Of a DNA stretch of 64,000 nt, positions 17,509 through 25,959 are shown one piece after another; position 1 is the stretch's first letter, and each line of letters opens with the position of its first letter. The translations under genes and the position numbers were made by a program. The stretch lies in assembly GCA_052266715.1 (NCBI GenBank), contig JBQPRB010000004.1, one strand, 5' to 3'. Origin of the DNA: Jeotgalibaca sp052266715 (GTDB taxonomy: Bacteria > Bacillota > Bacilli > Lactobacillales > Aerococcaceae). A model generated the notes under the pieces. The model worked only from the letters and a program-made list of their open reading frames with translations, made no database searches and had not been told where the DNA came from.

Positions 17509-17706
17509 TCATAAATGTTCAGCTAATTCTTCAGCAACTTCATTGTCTGCTAACGAGTTTTCCCATTCATAGAGAATATTGCCACTGTTTAGTAGTGTCT
17601 CCACGCTCGTGCATCCCAATCGATAAAATAACTTTTTTAGATCTTCCATTGGAACGCGATGCTTGCCACCAACGTTTATGCCACGCAATAAACCGAGATA
17701 TAGCAT
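17509..17706 (-). pseudogene. DUF1697 family protein, C-terminally truncated remnant
   Basis: This 65-residue frame begins with MLYLGLLRGINVGGKHRVPM, the conserved N-terminus of DUF1697 proteins, and continues through LNSGNILYEW. Family members are usually about 170-180 residues, so roughly the last two thirds are missing after TGA at 17509. It keeps a strong ribosome site (AGGAGGAGG), so a short peptide could still be made. No further DUF1697 sequence was recognised downstream, which suggests a 3' deletion. Function of the family is unknown. Confidence 0.7.
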
Positions 17707-17735
17707 TCCTATCCTCCTCCTGACTCATATTCATC

Positions 17736-17772
17736 AAAAAAACCGAGATAAAAGGTTTAAGTTTCATCTCGG
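17736..17772 (-). terminator. Terminator of ddh
   Basis: CCGAGAT (17743-17749) pairs with ATCTCGG (17766-17772), and the minus strand continues with seven T. It starts 8 bases after the ddh stop. Confidence 0.8.
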
Positions 17773-17780
17773 CGCATCTA

Positions 17781-18761
17781 TTATAGGAGTTCTTTTCTTA
17801 GTTGTGACGATGTCTTTGGTGATAAATAGGACGGTGCCACATCAAATACAGATTTTGCCCCATAAATTCCCTCACTTGCCAAACGATGAGCAGCGCGCGC
17901 ATACGCGACCATCACTGCTGCCGTAAAGCCTGGATTGCTTCCCAAATCCAGATTCAATTCATAAACCGCCATTGTATCTTCAGCCGTGTAACCGCGACGA
18001 ATGACGTGTCCACCGTGAGGAATACCGCCGTGGTCACGTTCAAAAGTTTCTTCATCAATGAAATGGACTTCCGTTTCATAATCGGCAAAATAATCTTTCA
18101 TTGTGGAAATCGTTTCAGCGATCGTCGGTTCATCCGCTCCGACTTCGGCTACAACATAGCACACGCGTTTATGTGAAGAAGTCTTGGTATAAACAACCTG
18201 TTCGCCATCTTTGATTTGTTTAATCAAACTTTCATTGGGAATAGTATATTGAACGCCACGTTTAACCCCCTCCACACGACGGATTGCATCGCTATGGCCT
18301 TGGCTTACTCCTTTTCCCCAAAACGTATAGGTTTCACCTTTTGGCAAAATCGCTTCGGAAATTAAACGGTTCAATGAAAAGAGGCCCGGATCCCAACCTG
18401 TTGCGACAATGGCAACATTACCTTGACGAAGTGCAATCTCATCCAAAATTTCAAAATGAGCAGGTATTTCCGCATGGTTATCATACGCATTGACGGTATT
18501 AAATGATTCTTGTAAAACCGGTGCTTGTTCTGGGATATCCGTCGCTGAGCCTCCGCATAAAAGAAGAACATCGATAGCGTCTTTCATCGACACTAAATCA
18601 TCCATATGAAAAACGGGATTCTCACTTTCTACCGACTCGGGCTTGCGGCGGGAAAAAATACCGACTAATTCTAAATCTTCATTGAATTGAATTTGTTCTT
18701 CCACACCTTTTCCAAGATTTCCATAACCTACAATTCCGATCCTTGTCTTCTTATTTACCAT
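17781..18761 (-). CDS. ddh: meso-Diaminopimelate D-dehydrogenase
   Basis: This 326-residue NADPH-dependent enzyme converts tetrahydrodipicolinate and ammonia to meso-diaminopimelate in one step, a shortcut to the peptidoglycan cross-linking residue and lysine. The N-terminal Rossmann motif is IGIVGYGNLGKGVE. Further family segments are LCGGSATDIPEQAP, ATGWDPGLFSLNR, FWGKGVSQGHSDAIRRVEGV and PHGGHVIRRG, which form the substrate pocket. Length matches the family. It is a single gene with its own terminator. Bacteria with this enzyme often also have the acetylase or succinylase branch, which cannot be judged here. Confidence 0.95.
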   Translation of the reverse strand: MVNKKTRIGIVGYGNLGKGVEEQIQFNEDLELVGIFSRRKPESVESENPVFHMDDLVSMKDAIDVLLLCGGSATDIPEQAPVLQESFNTVNAYDNHAEIPAHFEILDEIALRQGNVAIVATGWDPGLFSLNRLISEAILPKGETYTFWGKGVSQGHSDAIRRVEGVKRGVQYTIPNESLIKQIKDGEQVVYTKTSSHKRVCYVVAEVGADEPTIAETISTMKDYFADYETEVHFIDEETFERDHGGIPHGGHVIRRGYTAEDTMAVYELNLDLGSNPGFTAAVMVAYARAAHRLASEGIYGAKSVFDVAPSYLSPKTSSQLRKELL

Positions 18762-18888
18762 AAAACCCCTCTTTTCATTTTATAATTAAGTTTATTATAC
18801 ATGAACCATGCTCGGATGTATTTCCGTGATGTTGCGAAGGTTTAAGTGTAAGATGGTAATAACTCATTTAATTTACGGGAGGTAAACA

Positions 18889-19473
18889 ATGGATTTTAAA
18901 AAAGTAATGTTTAGCGGGGAAATATATAATCCGGATGATGGGGATATTCTGGAAGAACAACGCGCTTATAATGAATTACTATTCGATTTGAATCAACTGC
19001 GCCCTACCCAAATAAAACAACAAGAAGAGAAACTCAAACAATTATTAGCCCATTACGGAGAAGGCAGTTATATTCAACTCCCACTCTATGCTAATTGGGG
19101 CTGTCATACTCATTTTGGCAAAAATTGCTACGCTAATTTTAATCTTACCCTTGTCGATGACGCACCCATCTATATCGGGGATGATGTTATGTTCGGTCCA
19201 AACGTCACTTTGTCAGCGGGTACGCATCCCATTGACCCTGAAGCACGCAAAAAGCATCTGCAATATAATCAATCCATTACTATCGCTGACAATGTCTGGA
19301 TCGGCGCTAATGTTGTCGTGATGCCCGGTGTAACAATCGGTGAAAATTCCGTAATTGGTGCCGGTTCAGTAGTAACACGCGATATTCCTGCAAATGTTGT
19401 TGCCGTCGGTTCCCCTTGCCGCGTTCTGCGTGATATAACGGAAGCGGATAAAATCGTTAAACAGGACCTTTAA
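18889..19473 (+). CDS. Sugar O-acetyltransferase (maltose/galactoside acetyltransferase family)
   Basis: This 194-residue protein is a left-handed beta-helix (hexapeptide repeat) acetyltransferase of the LacA/Maa group, which moves acetyl from acetyl-CoA to a sugar hydroxyl. The N-terminal cap is MFSGEIYNPDD, followed by the catalytic-histidine segment LSAGTHPIDPEAR and the repeats IADNVWIGANVVVMPGVTIG and VIGAGSVVTRDIP. It acts in the cytoplasm as a trimer by family precedent. A GGGAGG ribosome site precedes 18889. It is encoded alone and ends in an inverted repeat. The true sugar is uncertain. Confidence 0.92.
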   Translation: MDFKKVMFSGEIYNPDDGDILEEQRAYNELLFDLNQLRPTQIKQQEEKLKQLLAHYGEGSYIQLPLYANWGCHTHFGKNCYANFNLTLVDDAPIYIGDDVMFGPNVTLSAGTHPIDPEARKKHLQYNQSITIADNVWIGANVVVMPGVTIGENSVIGAGSVVTRDIPANVVAVGSPCRVLRDITEADKIVKQDL

Positions 19474-19512
19474 AGTGACTTAGTCAGTTTTTTTGATTCG
19501 CAAGTCACTTTA
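19471..19512 (+). terminator. Terminator of the sugar O-acetyltransferase gene
   Basis: TAAAGTGACTTA at 19471-19482 pairs with AAGTCACTTTA at 19502-19512. The run of seven T is in the loop rather than after the stem, so the strength is uncertain. Confidence 0.5.
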
Positions 19513-19521
19513 AAATAAAAC

Positions 19522-19561
19522 AAAATGACTTGCTCGGCAGAAAATACCAGTAAGTCATTTT
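19522..19561 (-). terminator. Terminator-like inverted repeat of the VOC gene
   Basis: AAAATGACTT at 19522-19531 pairs with AAGTCATTTT at 19551-19560. It lies just beyond the VOC stop on the minus strand and is related in sequence (TGACTT core) to the neighbouring repeat at 19471-19512. Confidence 0.5.
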
Positions 19562-19569
19562 AAACGTCA

Positions 19570-20004
19570 TTATTCAATAACCAGCATGTTTTGTTCATCA
19601 AATTCCCAGTCTGGTCCGTAGGCGACTTCCCAATAATAACCATCCAGGTCCATAAAATACCCACCATAACCGCCCCAAGATAATTGTTGGGGCTTTTTGG
19701 CAATTGTTGCTCCCGCTTCCGCCGCTCTCTTCATAGCCGCGTCCACTTCTTCCTGGGACTTCATATTGCAGGCAAGTGTCAATCCCGGGAAACCTCCCTG
19801 GGATAATGCTGGAGGATCCATCGCATTAATATCCCGAGCCAGTTCCTCCAACGGAAATAGCTCCAGCTTGGATCCTTCGTTATTGAAAAAAACAATCGGC
19901 GGATTTTTTTCGTCTGTGCGCGTTTGAAATCCGATTTCGCGGAAAAACGCCAATGATTTTTCCATGTCCCGGACACCTAAGGCGATTAAATTAATTCGGT
20001 TCAT
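19570..20004 (-). CDS. VOC/glyoxalase-family protein
   Basis: This 144-residue protein has the two beta-alpha-beta-beta-beta halves of the vicinal oxygen chelate fold: INLIALGVRDMEKSLAFF at the start, and FPGLTLACNM with GGYGGYFMDLDGYYWEVA in the second half. Members include glyoxalases, fosfomycin-resistance enzymes and bleomycin-binding proteins, and most small ones have unknown substrates. The longest frame starts at 20124, but AAGGGGG before 20004 fixes the start there; the upstream 40 codons would run into the divergent GNAT gene promoter. It is a single gene. Confidence 0.85.
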   Translation of the reverse strand: MNRINLIALGVRDMEKSLAFFREIGFQTRTDEKNPPIVFFNNEGSKLELFPLEELARDINAMDPPALSQGGFPGLTLACNMKSQEEVDAAMKRAAEAGATIAKKPQQLSWGGYGGYFMDLDGYYWEVAYGPDWEFDEQNMLVIE

Positions 20005-20080
20005 ATAAATTCCCCCTTTGAAAAATAAATTTGACCCGTTCAGATGGTTTCGATAGACTGTTGAAAAAAGGAAGTGTGCC

Positions 20081-20551
20081 ATGATTATTAGAAATATCAC
20101 CCATTCCGATAACCTTGCCATCAAAACAATTATCCAGGATGCTTTAAAATCCCGTGGCTTTGATTTACCCGGAACTGCCTATTTTGATCCACAGCTGGCG
20201 GACTTAACCTCTTATTATGCCGCCACCCCAAATGCTGCATACTGGGTATTGGAGTTGGACGGTGAAGTCATTGGTGGCGTTGGAATCGCGCCATGGCAGG
20301 ATGGAATTTGTGAGCTACAAAAACTCTATCTGAAAGACAGCGCTCAGGGACACGGTTATTCAAACCTTCTCATGAAAACAGCTCTCGCTTATGCGGCCAC
20401 ACATTATGAAACTTGTTATCTGGAGACGCTCAAGGAACTTGATGTGGCTTGTCGTCTCTATGAAAAATTTGGTTTTACTTTGTTAGATCAACCTTTACCC
20501 GGTTCAGAGCATACCGCGATGGATGCTTGGTACTTGCTGACCTTCAAGTGA
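20081..20551 (+). CDS. GNAT-family N-acetyltransferase
   Basis: This 156-residue single-domain acetyltransferase has core segments GGVGIAPWQDGICELQKLYL and DSAQGHGYSNLLM (the Q-x-x-G-x-G acetyl-CoA loop) and ends in CRLYEKFGFTLLDQPL. The style is that of the small GNAT proteins often annotated as PaiA- or YjgM-like. It has an AAAGGAAG ribosome site and is divergent from the VOC gene. The acceptor amine is unknown. Confidence 0.85.
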   Translation: MIIRNITHSDNLAIKTIIQDALKSRGFDLPGTAYFDPQLADLTSYYAATPNAAYWVLELDGEVIGGVGIAPWQDGICELQKLYLKDSAQGHGYSNLLMKTALAYAATHYETCYLETLKELDVACRLYEKFGFTLLDQPLPGSEHTAMDAWYLLTFK

Positions 20552-20623
20552 TCCTATTTCCGAACCTCCCAATAGCTATGATAAGGTATAAGAAGATTTT
20601 GTTTATCAGGAGGGTTTAACAGA

Positions 20624-21214
20624 ATGATAGAACTATTTAACTTTATGGGAATCATTGCTTTTGCAGCCAGTGGGGCGATTACCGCCCTGGAAGAAAAATA
20701 TGACATTCTGGGATTTTATGTCCTTGGCTTCATTACATCATTTGGTGGTGGGGCTATCCGAAACTTACTGATCGGATCGCCCATTGAGTTGATATGGTCG
20801 CAAAACGCACACTTCATTGCTGCTTTCGTGACCATCACTGTTGTCTTTTTTGTTCCCCAACGCTGGATTGACCGTTGGGATAGATGGGCGGTACTTTTCG
20901 ATGCTATCGGATTAGCCGTTTTTTCGATTCAAGGTGCTTTTGCAGCCTTAAACGCAGGAATGCCCTTGAGTGGTATCATCGTAGCCGCCACCCTAACTGG
21001 TTCAGGTGGCGGAGTAGTGCGTGATATACTCGCTCACAAGGAACCCATGATTCTGCATACCGATATTTACGCATTATGGGCCGCTATGGGCGGCCTCATT
21101 ATTGGTTTGGATCTGATTGATAACCTATGGGAAGCTGGTTTTCTTTTTGGGGCCATCGTCTGCTTCCGTCTCATTTCAGCGCATTATGATTGGCGTTTAC
21201 CGCGCCGAGTCTAG
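20624..21214 (+). CDS. TRIC cation channel family (UPF0126) membrane protein
   Basis: This 196-residue protein has about seven membrane segments in two similar halves, each with a glycine-rich kinked motif: ITSFGGGAIRNLLIG in the first half and LTGSGGGVVRDILAH in the second. This repeat structure marks the UPF0126/YadS/YicG family, now placed with the trimeric intracellular cation (TRIC) channels. Bacterial members are trimeric potassium- or sodium-permeable channels by structural precedent; YicG-like proteins have also been tied to glycine uptake. A strong AGGAGGG site precedes the start. The last 18 bases overlap the convergent hydrolase gene. Confidence 0.9.
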   Translation: MIELFNFMGIIAFAASGAITALEEKYDILGFYVLGFITSFGGGAIRNLLIGSPIELIWSQNAHFIAAFVTITVVFFVPQRWIDRWDRWAVLFDAIGLAVFSIQGAFAALNAGMPLSGIIVAATLTGSGGGVVRDILAHKEPMILHTDIYALWAAMGGLIIGLDLIDNLWEAGFLFGAIVCFRLISAHYDWRLPRRV

Positions 21215-22162
21215 TTCACTTAAATTCATGAATCGTCCAGCAAATTTCCATATCGTATGCCAATACAATTCCGGAGCAACATTCACTGCTTCAGCATGCC
21301 CCGCTCCGGGAATTGTTAATTTTTCTTTTTCGCTTTGGGTAGCTACATATAAGTCTTCCATCATCTGGTAAGGTACAAAGGTATCTTCTTCCCCATGAAT
21401 AAATAAAATCGGAACCTTCGCTTTGGAAAGTTGCTTCACCGCTGAAGCTTCAAACAAATTGTAGCCTGCTCGAATTTGAGCGACCGTATTAGCCGCTTGT
21501 ATTGCTGGAAACTCCGGTAGATTAAACCGTTCCTTCAATTGATAAGAAAGAACGGAGCGCGCACTTGTATAGCCACAATCCTCCACAATCACCTTCACAT
21601 TTTCAGGTAAACGCTCTCCTGCCACCATCATGACGGTAGCGCCCCCCATTGACACACCAAATAAAATGATTTCAGCGATGGGATCCTCCGCCATGATTGC
21701 ATCCACCCAATTTAAAATATCCATCCGGTCGTGCCAACCCATACCGATGTAATCGCCATCGCTCATACCATGTCCCCTTAAATCAGGGGTTAAGACATTT
21801 AGACCTTTTTCGTAAAAACCACGCGTCCATTGCGTCATTTCCCGATTATGACTCGTATAGCCATGAACCACGATGACCCATTGGTGTGTAGTTGTGGCTT
21901 GCGGATAAAACGAAGCATGCAATCTAAGCGCCCTTTTATCCTTTGAAACAAGATATTTCTCAAGCGGTGGATGTTTTTCCAGAAAAGCAACATTCGCTAA
22001 ATCCGTTTCTGTTAAAACATCTTTTTCAACGGGGTCATTCTCTTCAACGAGTTGTTTCTTTTTCGTTTTCAATGCGTATTCATAGAAAAAATTTCCAACA
22101 GCGAGGTACGAAGCAGCAACGAAACTTGACACCGCTGCGGTAATGAGGATTCTCTTTTTCAT
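21197..22162 (-). CDS. Alpha/beta hydrolase with N-terminal membrane anchor
   Basis: This 321-residue protein starts at 22162, where AAAGGAG fixes the start (an upstream in-frame codon at 22201 lacks one). An N-terminal hydrophobic stretch (about residues 4-25) anchors or exports it. The hydrolase core shows the oxyanion segment VIVVHGYTSHNREM, the nucleophile elbow GVSMGGAT, an aspartate at GEEDTFVP and a histidine at GAGHAEA, so the catalytic triad is complete. It resembles the Bhydrolase_4/YqkD-like group. It follows the isochorismatase-like gene by 11 bases and both probably form an operon. Substrate is unknown. Confidence 0.88.
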   Translation of the reverse strand: MKKRILITAAVSSFVAASYLAVGNFFYEYALKTKKKQLVEENDPVEKDVLTETDLANVAFLEKHPPLEKYLVSKDKRALRLHASFYPQATTTHQWVIVVHGYTSHNREMTQWTRGFYEKGLNVLTPDLRGHGMSDGDYIGMGWHDRMDILNWVDAIMAEDPIAEIILFGVSMGGATVMMVAGERLPENVKVIVEDCGYTSARSVLSYQLKERFNLPEFPAIQAANTVAQIRAGYNLFEASAVKQLSKAKVPILFIHGEEDTFVPYQMMEDLYVATQSEKEKLTIPGAGHAEAVNVAPELYWHTIWKFAGRFMNLSELDSAR

Positions 22163-22173
22163 CGCGTACTCCT

Positions 22174-22716
22174 TTAATCGATGATTTCCGTGTGGAAACA
22201 CCGTACCATGTGATTCAACATCGTTTCACCCAACTCGGTAAAAGTTGCCACGCCCCGTTTGTGGATAGCGGTCCGGAAACCTTCTGAATCTGCACCTGCA
22301 ACCGTCATAAAATCACAAATATCGGTTGTAACCCCCACAACGTGGACTTTTTCCACACCTTTTTCCCGCAATGTATCCGCTAAAGGTGTTTTGAAAAAAG
22401 CATTGTAATTGGTTTTAGGAACATAATGAACGAGGTCGTTTGTTTGATTTTCATCGTACCAATCATTGAGTGCTCCGTAGAGTTTTTGTCCCTCGGTGCC
22501 TACAACATTATGGGCTGGCCATAATTCAAAGTGTGAATCATTCACTTGATGAGCATCCATGCCAATCACAACCGGTTTTCTCTCAGCAAGAAATTGATTT
22601 GCCAAATCAACAATATAAGGAACAATTGCCTGAGCTGGTTTTCCTACTGTCAACGTTCCATCATCCGCTACAAAATCATTACTCATGTCCACAATCAACA
22701 AAGCTTCTTTTGTCAT
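22174..22716 (-). CDS. Isochorismatase-like cysteine hydrolase (nicotinamidase type)
   Basis: This 180-residue protein belongs to the cysteine hydrolase superfamily that contains nicotinamidase and isochorismatase. The first triad residue is the aspartate in LLIVDMSNDF (about residue 9), and the nucleophile is the cysteine in VGVTTDICDFMT near residue 137. The metal-ligand region GMDAHQVNDSHFELWPAHN matches nicotinamidases (D-x-H, with H after LWP). Nicotinamidase recycles nicotinamide to nicotinate for NAD synthesis, and this is the likeliest role, though pyrazinamidase-like relatives exist. It heads a two-gene unit with the alpha/beta hydrolase. Confidence 0.85.
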   Translation of the reverse strand: MTKEALLIVDMSNDFVADDGTLTVGKPAQAIVPYIVDLANQFLAERKPVVIGMDAHQVNDSHFELWPAHNVVGTEGQKLYGALNDWYDENQTNDLVHYVPKTNYNAFFKTPLADTLREKGVEKVHVVGVTTDICDFMTVAGADSEGFRTAIHKRGVATFTELGETMLNHMVRCFHTEIID

Positions 22717-22799
22717 TTTTATCGACCCCTATCGCGTTTTTCCTTATTATAACCCAATACAAAAAAGAACCGCAGCAGGATGCTATGGTTCGATAAAAT

Positions 22800-23567
22800 C
22801 TATTCCGGTAAAATGGTAAGCCGATTTCGGTAGAATACGAAACCTGCCAGTAAAACCAGGATAACCATGCCACCCAACGCGACAATCCTGACCAGTCCAA
22901 CATCACTCGCACCGGATAACTCTTGATAAATACCCCAATAGGCCCACGCAATCGGAAGTGGAAAAGCTGCATTCTTCAAGCGTAATAAAACGGCCAAACA
23001 AAGTACAACGGAAATTGCCAAGATGAGGGTAGCCCAAACTTCATCAGCATAACCGAATCCATTCCACTCGATTTGAACTAAAAAGGCTGAAATATTAACA
23101 ACCGTTGCAATAAACAACCAACCCGCGTTAAGGCCAAAAGTCAGTGGTAATAACCACCGTTTACCTTCCTGGATTTTCAAAAGAATTTGAATAATTCGCG
23201 TTAAGCTCAAGAGGTACCCTACTATGAACAATGTCGAAATCCCGATTTGATAGTAGGAAAAGGCGACAATCCATATCATATTAAACGCTGAGCTCAGCCA
23301 AAAGAATGGTGAAATGCCATTGATTGCTTTTTGATAATACGGCTCATCACTTTTTACAATCATCACAATCATACTTGCAACCAAAAGACCATAAATGACG
23401 CTCCAAATACTGAATGCAAATCCCGCCGGTGTTATCAGTGTCTGAAATTCAGCGGAAACCTCTCCTTGGGAAGCATTATTTATCATACCCGTGCCACCGA
23501 GGAAATTGATTCCCAACGTTGCTAAAAGGATTATCAGGTTAAGCCATGCTTTCGTTTTTGTCTGCAT
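22800..23567 (-). CDS. TspO/MBR-related tryptophan-rich membrane protein
   Basis: This 255-residue membrane protein has several hydrophobic segments and the family motif PAGFAFSIWSVIY near residues 48-60, followed by WLSSAFNMIWI. TspO-type proteins bind tetrapyrroles and are linked to porphyrin handling or stress signalling, but this longer bacterial form is annotated only as tryptophan-rich sensory protein. The ATG at 23567 has GGAG 8 bases before it and is preferred over the GTG at 23576. It is downstream of the DUF2200 gene by 18 bases, so they may be cotranscribed. Confidence 0.8.
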   Translation of the reverse strand: MQTKTKAWLNLIILLATLGINFLGGTGMINNASQGEVSAEFQTLITPAGFAFSIWSVIYGLLVASMIVMIVKSDEPYYQKAINGISPFFWLSSAFNMIWIVAFSYYQIGISTLFIVGYLLSLTRIIQILLKIQEGKRWLLPLTFGLNAGWLFIATVVNISAFLVQIEWNGFGYADEVWATLILAISVVLCLAVLLRLKNAAFPLPIAWAYWGIYQELSGASDVGLVRIVALGGMVILVLLAGFVFYRNRLTILPE

Positions 23568-23585
23568 TTCAATCACTCCATTCTA

Positions 23586-23936
23586 TTAAGTCCTTAGTAT
23601 CTTTTCCATTTTTTTACCTTTTGCCAACTCATCGATCAACTTATCCATATACCGAATTTCCTGCATCAATGGCTCTTCGATTTCTTCAACGCGGACCCCA
23701 CAAACGACTCCCTTTATTAATGAACGGGATGGATTCAGTTGTGGAGCCTCCGCAAAAAAATCTTCCATGTTCGTTTCTTTAGTCAACTGATTCTCGAAAC
23801 TTTCTTGGTCGTAACCGGTTAACCACCAAATAATTTCATCAACTTCTGCTTTCGAGCGCCCCTTTCTTTCTGCTTTGTTAATGTATAATGGATAGATTCT
23901 TGCCATGGTCATATCATATATTTTATGTCTACTCAT
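23586..23936 (-). CDS. DUF2200 family protein
   Basis: This 116-residue protein matches the compact DUF2200 family: it begins HKIYDMTMARIYPLYINKAE, then has EIIWWLTGYDQESFE and NPSRSLIKGVVCGVRVEEI. It has no membrane segment or signal peptide and should be cytosolic. The family has no assigned function; its size and charge pattern suggest a small adaptor or enzyme domain, but nothing catalytic can be named. It lies just upstream of the TspO-like gene. Confidence 0.85.
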   Translation of the reverse strand: MSRHKIYDMTMARIYPLYINKAERKGRSKAEVDEIIWWLTGYDQESFENQLTKETNMEDFFAEAPQLNPSRSLIKGVVCGVRVEEIEEPLMQEIRYMDKLIDELAKGKKMEKILRT

Positions 23937-24008
23937 CTAACTTCGCCTCCAACCTCTTATGCTATTACCATTATAGCCAGAACAGTTACGATTCTCCAAG
24001 CAATGCTA

Positions 24009-25091
24009 TCACTGCTTTCTTCGCTTTATTTCCTTGAGGTATTTTTTTACATTTTTTATGCCACCCATTTCGCTGAACATCTCATTCATTTTTTCACGTT
24101 CAATCATTTTGGAATTTAAGCCATCATATTTCGTTTCTTTGGCAAGTTTACGGTAACTCTCCAATCTCTCTACTGGCAAGGTGCCCTCCTGGATGGCTTG
24201 CTGAACGGCGCAGCCCGGTTCAGTCGTATGGGTACAATCATTGAATTTGCAGTGGGTGGCTAGTTCTTCAATGTCACTAAACGATTTGGCTAAGTCCGTT
24301 TGAATGAGGCCAAGTTCCCGCATCCCTGGTGTATCAATGACTACACCGGCACCCGGAACAAGAAGTAACTCACGGCTAGTCGTGGCATGTCTTCCTTTGT
24401 CATCATTGCGGAGGCCTCGGGTCATCATTATTTCCTTGCCGACCAGGTGATTGATGAGGGTCGATTTGCCCACACCGGAAGAACCGATAAATGCAACCGT
24501 CTTCCCAGGTGCCACATATTTTAGTAGCGCGTCAAAACCCTCTTCTCGTGCGCTCGAAGTTATGCATACATCCACCCCGACCGCCACCGCATGAATATCA
24601 TTCAGCTGCGCTTCAACATCGGCACTTAAGTCCGACTTCGTCAGTACAACAACCGGCATCGCTCCACTATCCCAAGCCACGGCCAGGTAGCGTTCCAACC
24701 TTCTTAAATTAAAATCATTATTTAGCGCCATACAAATGAAGACGGTATCGATATTGGCTGCTACCACTTGACTATCTTCGCGTGTGCCCGCTACTTTTCG
24801 TACAAAGACACTTTTTCGTGCCAAAACGTGATGAATAATGGCATGGCCAGATGCATCATTCACCCGGTCAACCATCACAAAATCTCCCACCGCAGGAAAC
24901 TGTGACAGTTCCTCTGTTTGATAATGAAATTTACCAGAAATTTCAGCTGTGACTTCACCTTTTTCCGTCAATACCTTATATAAATTTTTCGATTGCGATG
25001 AAACCCGACCGACAAATAAATCGGGATATTTTTGGGCTTCGTTGACAAATGATTCCGTGAGGGCAATTTTGTCCATTTCTAGGTTCGTCAT
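24009..25091 (-). CDS. rsgA: Ribosome small subunit-dependent GTPase A
   Basis: This 360-residue protein is a circularly permuted GTPase that checks late maturation of the 30S ribosomal subunit. An N-terminal OB-fold (about 25-105) is followed by G4 VLTKSDL, G1 FIGSSGVGKSTLI and G3 VIDTPGM, which appear in the permuted order typical of the family. The C-terminal zinc site is visible in HCKFNDCTHTTEPGC. It is an isolated gene, unlike the usual copy beside prkC and rpe, so it may be a second RsgA-type paralogue; the other would have to be outside this window. Start at 25091 has TAGGAGG. Confidence 0.92.
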   Translation of the reverse strand: MTNLEMDKIALTESFVNEAQKYPDLFVGRVSSQSKNLYKVLTEKGEVTAEISGKFHYQTEELSQFPAVGDFVMVDRVNDASGHAIIHHVLARKSVFVRKVAGTREDSQVVAANIDTVFICMALNNDFNLRRLERYLAVAWDSGAMPVVVLTKSDLSADVEAQLNDIHAVAVGVDVCITSSAREEGFDALLKYVAPGKTVAFIGSSGVGKSTLINHLVGKEIMMTRGLRNDDKGRHATTSRELLLVPGAGVVIDTPGMRELGLIQTDLAKSFSDIEELATHCKFNDCTHTTEPGCAVQQAIQEGTLPVERLESYRKLAKETKYDGLNSKMIEREKMNEMFSEMGGIKNVKKYLKEIKRRKQ

Positions 25092-25121
25092 TTTTTTATT
25101 TCCTCCTAGCTTGTTACCATC

Positions 25122-25868
25122 TTAACGTGGTGAAAGTTCGGCCTGTTCTATAAAACGCGTCACTTCTTCAACCGTGACTTGTTGTTGCTCCAAAGGCGAA
25201 ATCAAAGCCTCGCCATCGCCATCTTGCTCACCATAATTACCAAATTGCGCATGATTTCCACCTTCAATTATGAATTCTACATAGTTAACGGGTAACATCG
25301 AACGGTATTCCTCTACGCTTTCCTGACTCAAAACTGTATCTTCGCTACCATAAATACTCAAGACCGGAAGACCCGTTTCGGCCAAATCTGCAGTGGAATA
25401 GGCAGCCAACAATATCAATCCATCTACATGGTTTGGATCATTCCCCGCAAAAATTGCAGCCATCGACCCACCCAGTGAGTGCCCCGCCAAATACCACTCC
25501 GTAACTTCTGGATGTTCCATCATTACATCTCCAGCCGCATCAATATCAAACACCGCCAATCCAAATGGCATCTCTACCAAAAATACCGAATAACCATTTT
25601 CAGCCAATTGACGCATCAACGGTGCATAACTCTCATATTCCACTTTGCCCCCTGGATAAAAAATAATCCCTACTTCTTTTGATGCTTTGTTTTTTGGAGA
25701 AAAGTACAGCGGATCTTCCCCCACCACTTGAATGAGGTCGTCAGATTCCAGGGCTGTAAGTGCTACATCTTCCGCATTTGAATCATCATTCACATAGATT
25801 AGAAATATACCCACCATAATGAGCAGGAAAATGAATATGCTACCCAACACTTTTTTTACCTTCTTCAT
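25122..25868 (-). CDS. Alpha/beta hydrolase with N-terminal membrane anchor
   Basis: This 248-residue protein has an N-terminal hydrophobic anchor (about residues 8-28) and an Abhydrolase_5-type domain outside. The oxyanion region is GIIFYPGGKVEYESYAP, the nucleophile elbow WYLAGHSLGGSMA, then LSIYGSEDTV carries an acidic residue and IIEGGNHAQFG the histidine, so the triad is complete. The start at 25868 (MKKVKKVLGS) is chosen because GGAGAGG precedes it; a longer frame starts at 25886. It sits 31 bases after rsgA's start region in the opposite order, so it is transcribed before rsgA and could share its transcript. Substrate is unknown. Confidence 0.85.
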   Translation of the reverse strand: MKKVKKVLGSIFIFLLIMVGIFLIYVNDDSNAEDVALTALESDDLIQVVGEDPLYFSPKNKASKEVGIIFYPGGKVEYESYAPLMRQLAENGYSVFLVEMPFGLAVFDIDAAGDVMMEHPEVTEWYLAGHSLGGSMAAIFAGNDPNHVDGLILLAAYSTADLAETGLPVLSIYGSEDTVLSQESVEEYRSMLPVNYVEFIIEGGNHAQFGNYGEQDGDGEALISPLEQQQVTVEEVTRFIEQAELSPR

Positions 25869-25915
25869 GTCCTCTCCCACTTTCATCCCTTCGTTACTCT
25901 TATTATAAGTCTAAA

Positions 25916-25951
25916 TTCAAAAAGAGCAGAAGAAATAACTTTCTCCTGCTC
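25916..25951 (-). terminator. Terminator of glmS
   Basis: Twelve-base stem (GAGCAGAAGAAA at 25924-25935 with TTTCTCCTGCTC at 25940-25951, one wobble on the minus strand) followed by TTTTT on the minus strand. It begins 9 bases after the glmS stop. Confidence 0.85.
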
Positions 25952-25959
25952 CGCAATGT

